Source of the DNA: Ignavibacteria bacterium
Lineage (GTDB): Bacteria; Bacteroidota; Ignavibacteria; Kapaibacteriales; UBA4661
DNA: 64,000 nucleotides
Assembly: GCA_013298775.1 (NCBI GenBank)
Contig: JAAFIV010000022.1
Location: 1 to 64,000 of the forward strand
Direction of reading: 5' to 3'
The notes under the pieces are model-generated. The model made no database searches and was not told where the DNA came from. It saw only the letters and a program-made list of their open reading frames with translations. The first letter of the stretch is position 1. Each line of letters begins with the position of its first letter. The translations under genes were made by a program, and so were the position numbers. Of the stretch, positions 54,719 through 62,770 are shown in pieces.

Positions 54719-54985
54719 TTACGCCTCGCCGAATCCGGCTTCAAAAAATTCTAACACTTCTTTCAGTGCTTGCTCTTCATCAGGTCCATCCAGCTCAATG
54801 GTGAGTTGCGAATTCTGCTCGGCTGCGAGCGTCATTACACCAATAATACTCTTTGCGTTCACGCGAAAGCCTTCTCGCGAAAGAAAAATTTCGGATTTGA
54901 ACTTCGAGGTAATTTTCACAATCATTGCCGCCGGACGAGTGTGCAAGCCAGCTTTGTTCTTTATCGTAACAACGTGTTCAGTCAT
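54719..54985 (-). CDS. ptsH: Phosphocarrier protein HPr
   Basis: 88 residues from ATG 54983-54985 (MTEHVVTIKNKAGLHTRPAA); a start six codons upstream is unneeded. The phosphorylated His lies in GLHTRPAAM and the regulatory Ser site is in AKSIIGVMTLAA. Accepts phosphate from enzyme I; alternatively an Npr- or Crh-like member. No enzyme I, HPr kinase or sugar permease is adjacent. Upstream is a 16-base tandem repeat. Confidence 0.9.
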   Translation of the reverse strand: MTEHVVTIKNKAGLHTRPAAMIVKITSKFKSEIFLSREGFRVNAKSIIGVMTLAAEQNSQLTIELDGPDEEQALKEVLEFFEAGFGEA

Positions 54986-54994
54986 AGTTCTTTC

Positions 54995-55036
54995 GTAAAT
55001 CAACTCTTCAGTAAATCAACTCTTCAGTAAATCAAC
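54995..55036. repeat. 16-bp tandem repeat upstream of ptsH
   Basis: Unit GTAAATCAACTCTTCA is present 2.6 times. It lies between the polyprenyl synthase stop and the HPr start, so it may affect the HPr leader. Confidence 0.9.
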
Positions 55037-55058
55037 GTAAATACTTCATACCGCGCTT

Positions 55059-56222
55059 CTAGTGGCTGCGTTCCAACAGCATGAGTGCGAATTGATGGAG
55101 CATGCTGCGTCCTGCGTTATCGGGAAGGGCTGAAAGTGCCTTGTGTGCATCGCTCGTGAGACGTTCAACTTCATTTTTTGCTGAGGTAAAAATGCCACTT
55201 CGCTCGAATAAATCAAGCATTTCTGGCACACGTTCTTCAGGTAAACCACGATTGTTGATAAACTCGTCGAGCAAGGCTTGGTCGCGCTCGGTGAAGGTCG
55301 GGCGTTTTTCGAGCGCACGGGCAATCAGATACGTTTTTTTACCTTCAATAATATCGCCACCAATGGTTTTACCGAGCTTTGCGGCATCTTTTGCAGAAAT
55401 ATCGAGCAAATCATCCTGTACCTGAAATGCAATCCCGATAGCAAGTGCGTACTTCGCAAGCGCGTCAATGTGCGCCTGTGAGCCATTTCCTAAAATTCCA
55501 CCTGCGCGTACCGACAACTCCAGCATTTTTGCTGTTTTCTTTTCAATCATTTCAAAATACTCGTCGAGCGCGACGTAGCGGCGGTCTTGAAATTCTAGGT
55601 CGTATGCTTGACCTTCGCACACTTCGAGAATGCCTGTATTCATTGCCTCGACAAGCTCTCTCAGACGCGAAAGATTGGGCGAGCGCATCATTACTTGATA
55701 CGCAACTGCCATCATTCCATCGCCGGAGAGAATTGCTGCACTTTCGTTCCATTTTACGTGGACGGTTTGCATATTGCGCCGCGTGGGGGCAGCATCCATA
55801 ATGTCGTCGTGGATGAGCGTGAAGTTATGCAAAATTTCAACCGCAATCCCGCCAAACAAGGCATCATGCGGATTTCCGCCGACGGCTGCTGCTGCAATCA
55901 TTGCAAGTACGGGGCGCACGCGTTTTCCACCAATGCCTAAAATATAGCGCATTGGGTCGTAAAGCGAAGCGGGAACAGGCTTATCAACAAGGCTTGCAAG
56001 CGTTGTTTCTACGCTCTCTTTGTACAAGGCGTACTGCTGTTGAAAGTGCTGTGCGGCGTTTTCGATGGGAGGTGTTTCCACAAAAGCAATGTGTGGTGAG
56101 GGTTTGAGATGGTCGCCAGTTCGTCCTTCGTGCTGGTGTGGGAAGAACGTCCGCTCGCGCGGCGGCATCGTCGTCGGTGGCGAGTGGTGCAATGCAATAC
56201 CGTTTGCAGTACCGTTATTCAT
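55059..56222 (-). CDS. Polyprenyl diphosphate synthase
   Basis: 387 residues. The first Asp-rich motif is LIHDDIMDAAPTRR and the second VQDDLLDISAKDA, as required for chain-elongating prenyltransferases. KRVRPVLAMIAA is the other substrate-binding segment. The 60-residue N-terminal extension (proline- and histidine-rich) looks unusual, and an internal start could be correct. The product length (farnesyl, geranylgeranyl or longer) cannot be told from sequence alone. Its stop is 74 bases before the HPr start on the same strand. Confidence 0.92.
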   Translation of the reverse strand: MNNGTANGIALHHSPPTTMPPRERTFFPHQHEGRTGDHLKPSPHIAFVETPPIENAAQHFQQQYALYKESVETTLASLVDKPVPASLYDPMRYILGIGGKRVRPVLAMIAAAAVGGNPHDALFGGIAVEILHNFTLIHDDIMDAAPTRRNMQTVHVKWNESAAILSGDGMMAVAYQVMMRSPNLSRLRELVEAMNTGILEVCEGQAYDLEFQDRRYVALDEYFEMIEKKTAKMLELSVRAGGILGNGSQAHIDALAKYALAIGIAFQVQDDLLDISAKDAAKLGKTIGGDIIEGKKTYLIARALEKRPTFTERDQALLDEFINNRGLPEERVPEMLDLFERSGIFTSAKNEVERLTSDAHKALSALPDNAGRSMLHQFALMLLERSH

Positions 56223-56527
56223 AAATCGTTCCTAAAAAAGCTCGAAAAAACCTCAGTTATCGTTGTTCACATCTCTATCACGTGTATCGTATCCTCTTTC
56301 AAACGATGGTATCGCGAGAAGTAATGCCGTGTTTGAATGCTTTTTGGTTGTATCTAGTATCGTGTAAACATCTTAATCTACAAAACAATTCCCAATTTTG
56401 CACGCTCCCGATTTTTTTTGTTAATGAAATGAGCAAAAAAGACAATAACGAACACAAGTAATCAAGCGGGTTCTCGTGAAATATGCTCAACTTTTTTGTG
56501 GCAGAAAATAAAATAATTGCAACATTA

Positions 56528-56564
56528 TACGAACTCTTTCGTAATTTATACGAAATACTTCGTA
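56528..56564. promoter_or_regulatory. Twin dyad operators upstream of blaI
   Basis: Two perfect palindromes, TACGAACTCTTTCGTA (56528-56543) and TACGAAATACTTCGTA (56549-56564), share 6-base arms TACGAA/TTCGTA and are spaced 21 bases centre to centre (two helical turns). TTGACA at 56573-56578 may be part of the promoter. A BlaI dimer per dyad would fit. The rest of 56223-56527 shows no gene. Confidence 0.85.
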
Positions 56565-56621
56565 CAATAGTATTGACAACATCTCGCTTCACCAACTACA
56601 CCAACGCACGGGAGAAACACC

Positions 56622-57065
56622 ATGAAATACAAACCCACCGACGCAGAACTTGAGATTTTACAGGTTCTTTGGCAACAGGGTGCTGCAACGGTACGCAGCA
56701 TCAACGAAGCTCTCAACAAGGGCAATGACGACACAATTGGCTACACAACCACCTTGAAAATTATGCAAATCATGGCAGAAAAAGGTTTGCTCTCGCGCGA
56801 TGAATCGAACAGAACGCACATATACACCGCAGAAGTACGTGAAGACGAGGTACAGCAAGCCTTTGTGAGCAAACTCATGGATTCGGTCTTTCGCGGCTCG
56901 GCAATGAAATTGGTATTGCAAGCACTCGGTTCAGGAAAGACCTCCACCTCCGAACTCCAGCAAATACGCGCCTTGCTCGACGAAGAACTGGAAAACAGCA
57001 CCAATCGCACCGCAGAAGAAACAGCAGCAAGCAAGCCCACAACTCGCAAGAAATCAAGCAAATAA
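56622..57065 (+). CDS. BlaI/MecI family transcriptional repressor
   Basis: 147 residues. The winged helix begins KPTDAELEILQVLWQQGAAT and includes TIGYTTTLKIMQIMAEKGL, the BlaI recognition segment. A dimerisation helix follows, then a Lys/Ser/Thr tail. BlaI-type repressors are cleaved or released when an M56 membrane protease senses a wall signal. The gene is followed at 31 bases by the M56 gene, whose start has AAGGA upstream, so they form one operon. Operators lie about 60 bases upstream of the start, so autoregulation is likely. No beta-lactamase gene is in the window. Confidence 0.94.
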   Translation: MKYKPTDAELEILQVLWQQGAATVRSINEALNKGNDDTIGYTTTLKIMQIMAEKGLLSRDESNRTHIYTAEVREDEVQQAFVSKLMDSVFRGSAMKLVLQALGSGKTSTSELQQIRALLDEELENSTNRTAEETAASKPTTRKKSSK

Positions 57066-57096
57066 ACCTAAATCAACGCATTTTTAAGGAACAACT

Positions 57097-60000
57097 ATGA
57101 ACTCCTTTCCAACATTCCTTCCAGCAGAACTCTCCGAAGCACTCGGCTGGACACTGCTTCATTCCTTGTGGCAAGCAACATTTGTGGCATTTATCATTGG
57201 TGTTGCGCTTATTGTGCTGCGCCGCGCCAGCGCACGCACGCGCTATGCTGTTGCTGCAAGCGGCATGATTACTACGTTTGTGCTGATTGCTCTTACCTTT
57301 GCACTTATTTATGAGCCAAACATCAGGAGTAGTGCGCTTTTTACGGCTGAAGAGCGATTAGAAACAATTGACACCGAAGGCGCGTTGCAAGCAGAAAACA
57401 GCTTTGCACGTGCGATGAAATCTGAACTTGTGAGCGATGTTGATGCGGGAAAAATTGCGAATATTTCTTCCACCAAAACCGTGAGTAAAGAAGATTTAGA
57501 AAAAGCGGCACAAACAAAGCTCCACGCCTTGCAGAACGTGCGCAGTGGCTCATTGAATGAGAATTTGCTCGTGAGCGCGTCAAAGCGTCGTGCGTTTGAA
57601 CTGTTGCAGCTTTCGCCCGTAAAACTTACGCCACAGCTTGCACTCATGGAACGTATTCAGCAATATCTTCCAACGCTTGTACTGCTCTGGTTTGTGGGCA
57701 TGATTGCCTTTGCAATGCGGCTTGTGGGCGGCATTACCTACGCACAACGCATGAAGACCTACCGCGCCTTTCCAGCAAGCCGCGAATGGCAAGCCCGCGT
57801 GTACGAACTAGCGCACAAACTCGGCTCGTCGCACGTTCCGCAGTTGTTGGAGTCAGGTTTGGCAAATGTACCAATGGTCGTGGGCTTCTTGAAACCCGTG
57901 ATTCTCGTACCGATGGGCTTCCTGACGGGCTTGCAAGCGCAGCATATCGAAGCAATTTTAGCACACGAACTCGCCCACATACGGCGCAAAGACTACCTTC
58001 TCAGCCTTATGCAAGCCGCCATTGAAACCTTGCTATTTTATCATCCTGCTGTGTGGTGGATGTCTTCGGTCATGCGCGAAGAACGCGAACATGCCTCCGA
58101 CGACCTCGCGGCGCGGGTTTGCGGCGATTCTCGCGCACTCGCTTCAGCACTCGCCATTTTGGAAGAACGCAATTTTGCTGGACACGAGTCAGCCTTCGGA
58201 ACTGCCTCCGTTGCTGCCACCGACGGGCATGTACTAGGTCGCGTGAAGCGTCTTTTGGGCAAACAGCCGGAACGTTCATTTTCGCTCGAATATTTGGCTG
58301 CATACCTCGTAATTACGTGCATCTTTGCCCTCACGCTCACTGCCAGTCCCGCACTGCAACCCATGATGAAGCCAGTAATGGAGCCAATCATGGAAAATGC
58401 TCGCAAAACCGCATCGGGACTAGCTGCCAAACTCTTGCCACCGCTTGCTCCTATTGCACCCGCTTCAACACTTGCGCCGCTTGTGTCGGATTCAAACCGC
58501 ACAAAATCTCGCCCGGAAAGCTGGAGCAATTACTGGGACGAAGGAAACATCGGCATTGAGGGCTTTTGGGAAGCGAAGTTTAAGGAGAAATCGCTGACGC
58601 TGATTTTATTCAAAAACAAACGCGGCAAAAACCGCTACAATGGTACTGTTTATACGGGTTTGCAGTACAGCGAAGTTCAGGGCTTGAATGCTTCGCAAAT
58701 ACGCACGTCGTCGGGCGATGTGCAGTTTCGTTTGGTGAAAGAATCTGGCACCTTTGTTTTTACTGGCGAAGCCAATAGTGGTGCGGGCGGCGGCACATAC
58801 GAATTCCAAGTAAATACAAAATTTGTTGAACAAATGAAAGGCTTAGGGTTCAACGATGTTGAGGAAAAAGATTTGGTAACGCTCGCTGTTACGGACGTGA
58901 ACATGGCATTACTGCGCGAGTTGTCGGGTTTGAAACTCCGCACCGAAGAAGCAGTTGAAATTGCTGTACTCGGCATCAAACCTGAGTTTGTGAAGGAAGC
59001 GCGTCAAAACGGCTTGAATGGCGAGGAAATCAAGGAATATGGCGTATTAGGCATCAAAAATGAGTACATTAAAGAAATGAAACAATATGGCTACAACCTT
59101 GATGAAATCAAGGAACTGGGCGTATTGGGCATTAAAGCAGATTACGTTGAAGAAATGAAAAAATTCGGCGTAAAAACTGATGAAATCAAGGAGTATGGCG
59201 CACTTGGCATCCGTCCTGACAAAGTGAAAGAATTAAAAGATGCGGGCGTTCCAGTGGATGAAATCAAGGAATACGGCGTACTCGGCATCCGACCTGAATA
59301 CGTGAACACGATGAAATCGCTTGGCTACAAGGTTGAGGATATCAAAGAAATCGGTGTACTCGGCATCAAACCTGAAATGGTGAAGGAATACAAAGATGCG
59401 GGCGTGCCAGTGGACGACATCAAAGAATACGGCGTACTCGGCATCCGCGTTGAGTACATTAAGGAAATGAAAGCTCTTGGCTACAAGATTGAGGAAATTA
59501 AAGAACTCGGCGTACTCGGCATCAAACCTCAGATGGTGAAGGAATACAAGGACGCAGGCGTACCAGTGGACGACATCAAGGAATACGGCGTGTTGGGTAT
59601 TCGGGTTGATTATATCAAGCAAATGAAATCGCTTGGTTACAAGGTAAGCGACATCAAGGAAATCGGCGTACTCGGCATCAAACCTGAAACGGTGCGTGCT
59701 TTCAAAGACGCTGGCTTGCGCACGGACGACATCAAAGAATTTGCTATACTCGGCATCAAACCTGACTTTGTGAAGAAAATGCGGGCAAAAGGTTTTTCTG
59801 CGGATGAGATTCGTGAGTTTGGTGTGCGCGGCTTAAATCTTGAGCATATCAGCTCCTTCCGCGATGCAGGTTTTTCGCGCGAGGAAACGTCTGATTTTGG
59901 CACACGCGGCATAAAACCTGAATATGTCAAGCAAATGAAAGCACTTGGCTTCTCGAGTGATGACATTGAAGAACTTGGTGTACGCGGCATAAAAGCTGAA

Positions 60001-60384
60001 ACGGCAAAGGAATATAAGGCTCTCGGCTTCCGCGTGGATGACATACTGGAACTCGCTGTACGCGGCATTAAACCTAGTACGGCGAAAGAATACCAAGAAG
60101 CAGGTTTCCGCAGAGATGACATCGAAGAATTGGCTGTACGCGGTATAAGACCTGAGACAGCGAAAGAATACGCAAAAGCAGGTTTCCGCACCGAGGACAT
60201 TGCAGAACTCGCTGTACGCGGCATCAAGCCTGAGCTTGCAAAGGAAATGAAAGCACTCGGACTTTCTACCGACGACATCGCCGAGCTTGGTGTGCGCGGC
60301 GTGCGCCTTTCTACGATTCAAAAGCTCAAGGCTGATGGTCTCTCGAATGCTCGCATTGTGGAGATTTTGACCGATAGAGATTAG
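57097..60384 (+). CDS. M56 metallopeptidase (BlaR1-like) with 18 tandem 26-residue repeats
   Basis: 1095 residues. N-terminal membrane spans (about 15-35, 48-70, 190-215) are followed by the zinc protease motif HELAH at 290-294 and the downstream Glu in REEREHASDDLA. A beta-rich linker (about 470-600) with sensor-like strands comes next. Residues 624-1095 are 18 contiguous repeats of exactly 26 residues (VLGIKPEYVKEMKALGY then DDIKELG); two degenerate units precede them. Repeats 5-9 alternate two kinds in a 52-residue super-repeat. It lacks the penicillin-binding domain of BlaR1, so it probably senses something else through the repeats. Confidence 0.9.
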   Translation: MNSFPTFLPAELSEALGWTLLHSLWQATFVAFIIGVALIVLRRASARTRYAVAASGMITTFVLIALTFALIYEPNIRSSALFTAEERLETIDTEGALQAENSFARAMKSELVSDVDAGKIANISSTKTVSKEDLEKAAQTKLHALQNVRSGSLNENLLVSASKRRAFELLQLSPVKLTPQLALMERIQQYLPTLVLLWFVGMIAFAMRLVGGITYAQRMKTYRAFPASREWQARVYELAHKLGSSHVPQLLESGLANVPMVVGFLKPVILVPMGFLTGLQAQHIEAILAHELAHIRRKDYLLSLMQAAIETLLFYHPAVWWMSSVMREEREHASDDLAARVCGDSRALASALAILEERNFAGHESAFGTASVAATDGHVLGRVKRLLGKQPERSFSLEYLAAYLVITCIFALTLTASPALQPMMKPVMEPIMENARKTASGLAAKLLPPLAPIAPASTLAPLVSDSNRTKSRPESWSNYWDEGNIGIEGFWEAKFKEKSLTLILFKNKRGKNRYNGTVYTGLQYSEVQGLNASQIRTSSGDVQFRLVKESGTFVFTGEANSGAGGGTYEFQVNTKFVEQMKGLGFNDVEEKDLVTLAVTDVNMALLRELSGLKLRTEEAVEIAVLGIKPEFVKEARQNGLNGEEIKEYGVLGIKNEYIKEMKQYGYNLDEIKELGVLGIKADYVEEMKKFGVKTDEIKEYGALGIRPDKVKELKDAGVPVDEIKEYGVLGIRPEYVNTMKSLGYKVEDIKEIGVLGIKPEMVKEYKDAGVPVDDIKEYGVLGIRVEYIKEMKALGYKIEEIKELGVLGIKPQMVKEYKDAGVPVDDIKEYGVLGIRVDYIKQMKSLGYKVSDIKEIGVLGIKPETVRAFKDAGLRTDDIKEFAILGIKPDFVKKMRAKGFSADEIREFGVRGLNLEHISSFRDAGFSREETSDFGTRGIKPEYVKQMKALGFSSDDIEELGVRGIKAETAKEYKALGFRVDDILELAVRGIKPSTAKEYQEAGFRRDDIEELAVRGIRPETAKEYAKAGFRTEDIAELAVRGIKPELAKEMKALGLSTDDIAELGVRGVRLSTIQKLKADGLSNARIVEILTDRD
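58966..60384 (+). repeat. 78-bp coding tandem repeat array
   Basis: Eighteen in-frame 78-bp units in the M56 gene. Consensus at the start of each is GTACTCGGCATCAAACCTGA. Units become less like the first half after unit 11, with VRGIKP replacing VLGIKP, so two blocks have expanded separately. Confidence 0.9.
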
Positions 60385-60440
60385 GACTTTCGGTAGCGTC
60401 AGAAACCAGTTGCTATACTCAAAAAGGGTACGACACTCTT

Positions 60441-60490
60441 CCCGTCCTACGGGCTCAAGGAGCGCAAGAACGCTGCCGTAGGACGGGTTT
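60441..60490. repeat. Partial type A palindrome
   Basis: CCCGTCCTACGG (60441-60452) pairs with CCGTAGGACGGG (60476-60487); the interior GAGCGCAAGAACGCTGCCGT aligns with the right half of the type A elements. The rest of 60385-60617 is empty. Confidence 0.7.
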
Positions 60491-60617
60491 CACGGCATGC
60501 AATTTCTACCCTTACTCGGTATAGCTCGTGATTGAAAAAGAAAGCAAAGAGTTTGAAATAAAGATTGAGCATGTACTCTTTCTTTGAAAATGACAGACTC
60601 TTCCGTACTCAACGATT

Positions 60618-61232
60618 CTACGCGCTATACAAGCCATTGTGATAAATGTATTGCTCAACGCTTTCTGGCACAAGATAGCTGATAGACTGTCCCGCCGCGA
60701 CGCGCTCACGAATTTCGGTAGAAGAAACCGCAAGAATGGGTGCTTCAATCCACACGGGCGAGCGAGATTCTATCGAAAGGTGGAAGGCAATCGCACGTTC
60801 TACGTCGGGTGAAATCGTGTACGGTCGCCGAGCGATGCAGAGCTGTACACGGCGCAGAATCTCTTGCCAATCACGCCATTTTGTAAACGCTGCCGCTTGG
60901 TCGCCGCCCACAAGCAAGTGCAGACGCGCCTTGTCGCCAAATTTATTATGGAAATAGCTCACCGTATCTACGGTGTAGGACACTTCTTCGCGCTCCACTT
61001 CAAAAGTATCTACTCCAAAGCGGCGATTGGATTCCGTCGCTAAATTCAACATATCCAAGCGTTGCTGTGCGGTGCTGCTATCGGCGGCATCGTCAGCAAT
61101 TTTGAATGGCGACCGATATGCTGGAACAAAATACACGTAATCCAACTGCATCTGCTCGGCAAAGCGGTCGGCGATAATCAGATGCGCGATGTGTGGCGGA
61201 TTATAGCTTCCGCCAATAATGCCAATGTTCAT
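60618..61232 (-). CDS. nadD: Nicotinate-nucleotide adenylyltransferase
   Basis: 204 residues; makes nicotinic acid adenine dinucleotide from NaMN and ATP. The nucleotide-transferase motif GGSYNPPHIAH is at the start and the second, SSTEIRERVAAGQ, near the end. Other conserved parts are VYFVPAYRSPFK and LLVGGDQAAAFTKW. Complete; start MNIGIIGG. Lies between the M56 operon and der on the minus strand. Confidence 0.95.
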   Translation of the reverse strand: MNIGIIGGSYNPPHIAHLIIADRFAEQMQLDYVYFVPAYRSPFKIADDAADSSTAQQRLDMLNLATESNRRFGVDTFEVEREEVSYTVDTVSYFHNKFGDKARLHLLVGGDQAAAFTKWRDWQEILRRVQLCIARRPYTISPDVERAIAFHLSIESRSPVWIEAPILAVSSTEIRERVAAGQSISYLVPESVEQYIYHNGLYSA

Positions 61233-61321
61233 GCGGGTTCTAGGCTAATGGTCAGAATGATTGAACGTAATATTGCGCACGGTTTTTCAGCCTTCCTACT
61301 TCAGATTTCATCCTTTTTCTT

Positions 61322-62641
61322 CTAGTCGTCTCGGCGAGCATTCTTCTTGCGGAAGAGGAACGAAATGGGAACGCCGACCAAATCAAGGTGTTCGCGTAAT
61401 TTATTCTCCAAAAAGCGTTTGTAATTTTCGGGAATAAGTTCGGGGTGATTCGAGAAAAAGATAAAAAGTGGCGGTGCTGTGCCTGTTTGCGTGATGTAGT
61501 TTATTCGCAAATCTTGTGCTTTCACAGCTGGTGGTGGCGTTTTTTCAATGTCTTCCAAAAGCGTGTCGTTCAGCTTCCACGTAGGAATGCGGGCTGTGCG
61601 GCGCGTTTGAATTTCCTTCGCCATTTCGGGGAGCTTGGTAATACGCTGCTTGGACAGTGCGGAAATATACACAACGGGCGCGTAGTCTATCGTGCGGAGT
61701 TCTTCGTGGATTTGCTTGGTCATATTGTCGGCGGTTTTGTGGTCTTTTTCAACCGCATCCCATTTGTTAATCGCAATAATAATTCCCTTACGAGCTTCAG
61801 CAACATCAGAAATGATGCGCTTGTCCTGCGCGTCTAAGCCCTGAACGCCATCCACCACCACCACTGCAACGTCGCACCGTTCAATGGCTCGCTGGGTGCG
61901 ATAGGTGCTGAACATCTCGACATTTTCCTTGATGCGACTGCGACGGCGCAAGCCTGCTGTGTCAATGAGAACAATTTCCTCGCCGTAAAATTTCATTACG
62001 CTATCAATTGCATCCCGCGTCGTTCCTGCTATTGGCGTTACAATCGTGCGTTCTTGTCCTAAGAGCGCATTAGAAATACTGGACTTCCCAACGTTTGGTC
62101 GCCCGATAAGCGCGATTTTCAGCCGCGTATCTTCTATTTCTTCTTCGCCTTTTGCAAGCGGAATCACCATATTATCCAGCATTTCGCCGATACTGCGTCC
62201 TGAAAGCGCGGAAAAACCGAATGGCTCGCCAAGTCCCAGCGATGCAAATTCATACGAACCGAGGTCGTGCTTGGGGTCATCGCATTTATTGACCGCCATT
62301 GTTACGTGTTTTCCAGAGCGGAGCAGCATTCGAGCAATTTCCTCGTCAATCGCGGTAACGCCCGTGCGCCCATCGCAGACAAATACGATAGACTCCGCTT
62401 CCTCAATCGCCATCACGGCTTGCTCGCGTATGGCAACATCAAACAATTCCTCGCTGTCTGGCACGATTCCACCCGTGTCAATGACGGTGAAATAATGTCC
62501 CGCCCAGTCTGCCGCGCCATACAAGCGGTCGCGCGTAACACCAGGCTGTTCGGCGTGAATCGCTTCATCGCGTCCGAGAATGCGATTAAAAAGCGTGGAT
62601 TTTCCGACGTTTGGTCGTCCGACAATAGCAACTGTGTTCAT
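61322..62641 (-). CDS. der: Ribosome biogenesis GTPase Der (EngA)
   Basis: 439 residues from ATG 62639-62641 (MNTVAIVGRPNVGKST). Upstream frame residues (MLSGFKLSGF...) come from a tandem repeat and are not coding. Two GTPase domains: the first has GRPNVGKST, DTGGIVPDS and NKCD; the second has GRPNVGKSSI, DTAGLRRRS and NKWD. A KH-like domain ends the protein (PLFIFFSNHPELIP). Required for 50S subunit assembly. Follows rnr by a repeat-filled 130-base gap. Confidence 0.96.
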   Translation of the reverse strand: MNTVAIVGRPNVGKSTLFNRILGRDEAIHAEQPGVTRDRLYGAADWAGHYFTVIDTGGIVPDSEELFDVAIREQAVMAIEEAESIVFVCDGRTGVTAIDEEIARMLLRSGKHVTMAVNKCDDPKHDLGSYEFASLGLGEPFGFSALSGRSIGEMLDNMVIPLAKGEEEIEDTRLKIALIGRPNVGKSSISNALLGQERTIVTPIAGTTRDAIDSVMKFYGEEIVLIDTAGLRRRSRIKENVEMFSTYRTQRAIERCDVAVVVVDGVQGLDAQDKRIISDVAEARKGIIIAINKWDAVEKDHKTADNMTKQIHEELRTIDYAPVVYISALSKQRITKLPEMAKEIQTRRTARIPTWKLNDTLLEDIEKTPPPAVKAQDLRINYITQTGTAPPLFIFFSNHPELIPENYKRFLENKLREHLDLVGVPISFLFRKKNARRDD

Positions 62642-62680
62642 GGTGAAAGATGAAGTGTATTTTTTATTGATTTCGTTGAG

Positions 62681-62766
62681 CTTGAAGCCAGAGAGCATAA
62701 AGCCAGAGAGCTTGAAGCCAGAGAGCATAAAGCCAGAGAGCTTGAAGCCAGAGAGCATAAAGCCAG
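62681..62766. repeat. 30-bp tandem repeat between rnr and der
   Basis: Unit CTTGAAGCCAGAGAGCATAA followed by AGCCAGAGAG, present 2.9 times (62681-62710, 62711-62740, 62741-62766). Each unit is itself two near-identical 15-mers. It creates a false N-terminal extension for der. Confidence 0.92.
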
Positions 62767-62770
62767 ACGA

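Noticed and set aside
58966-60384. CRISPR-like array in the M56 gene
   Set aside because: Units are in-frame, 78 bases, without unique spacers, and encode a regular protein repeat.
62642-62758. Upstream start for Der
   Set aside because: It runs through a 30-base tandem repeat, and the family start MNTVAIVGRPNVG fits ATG 62639-62641.
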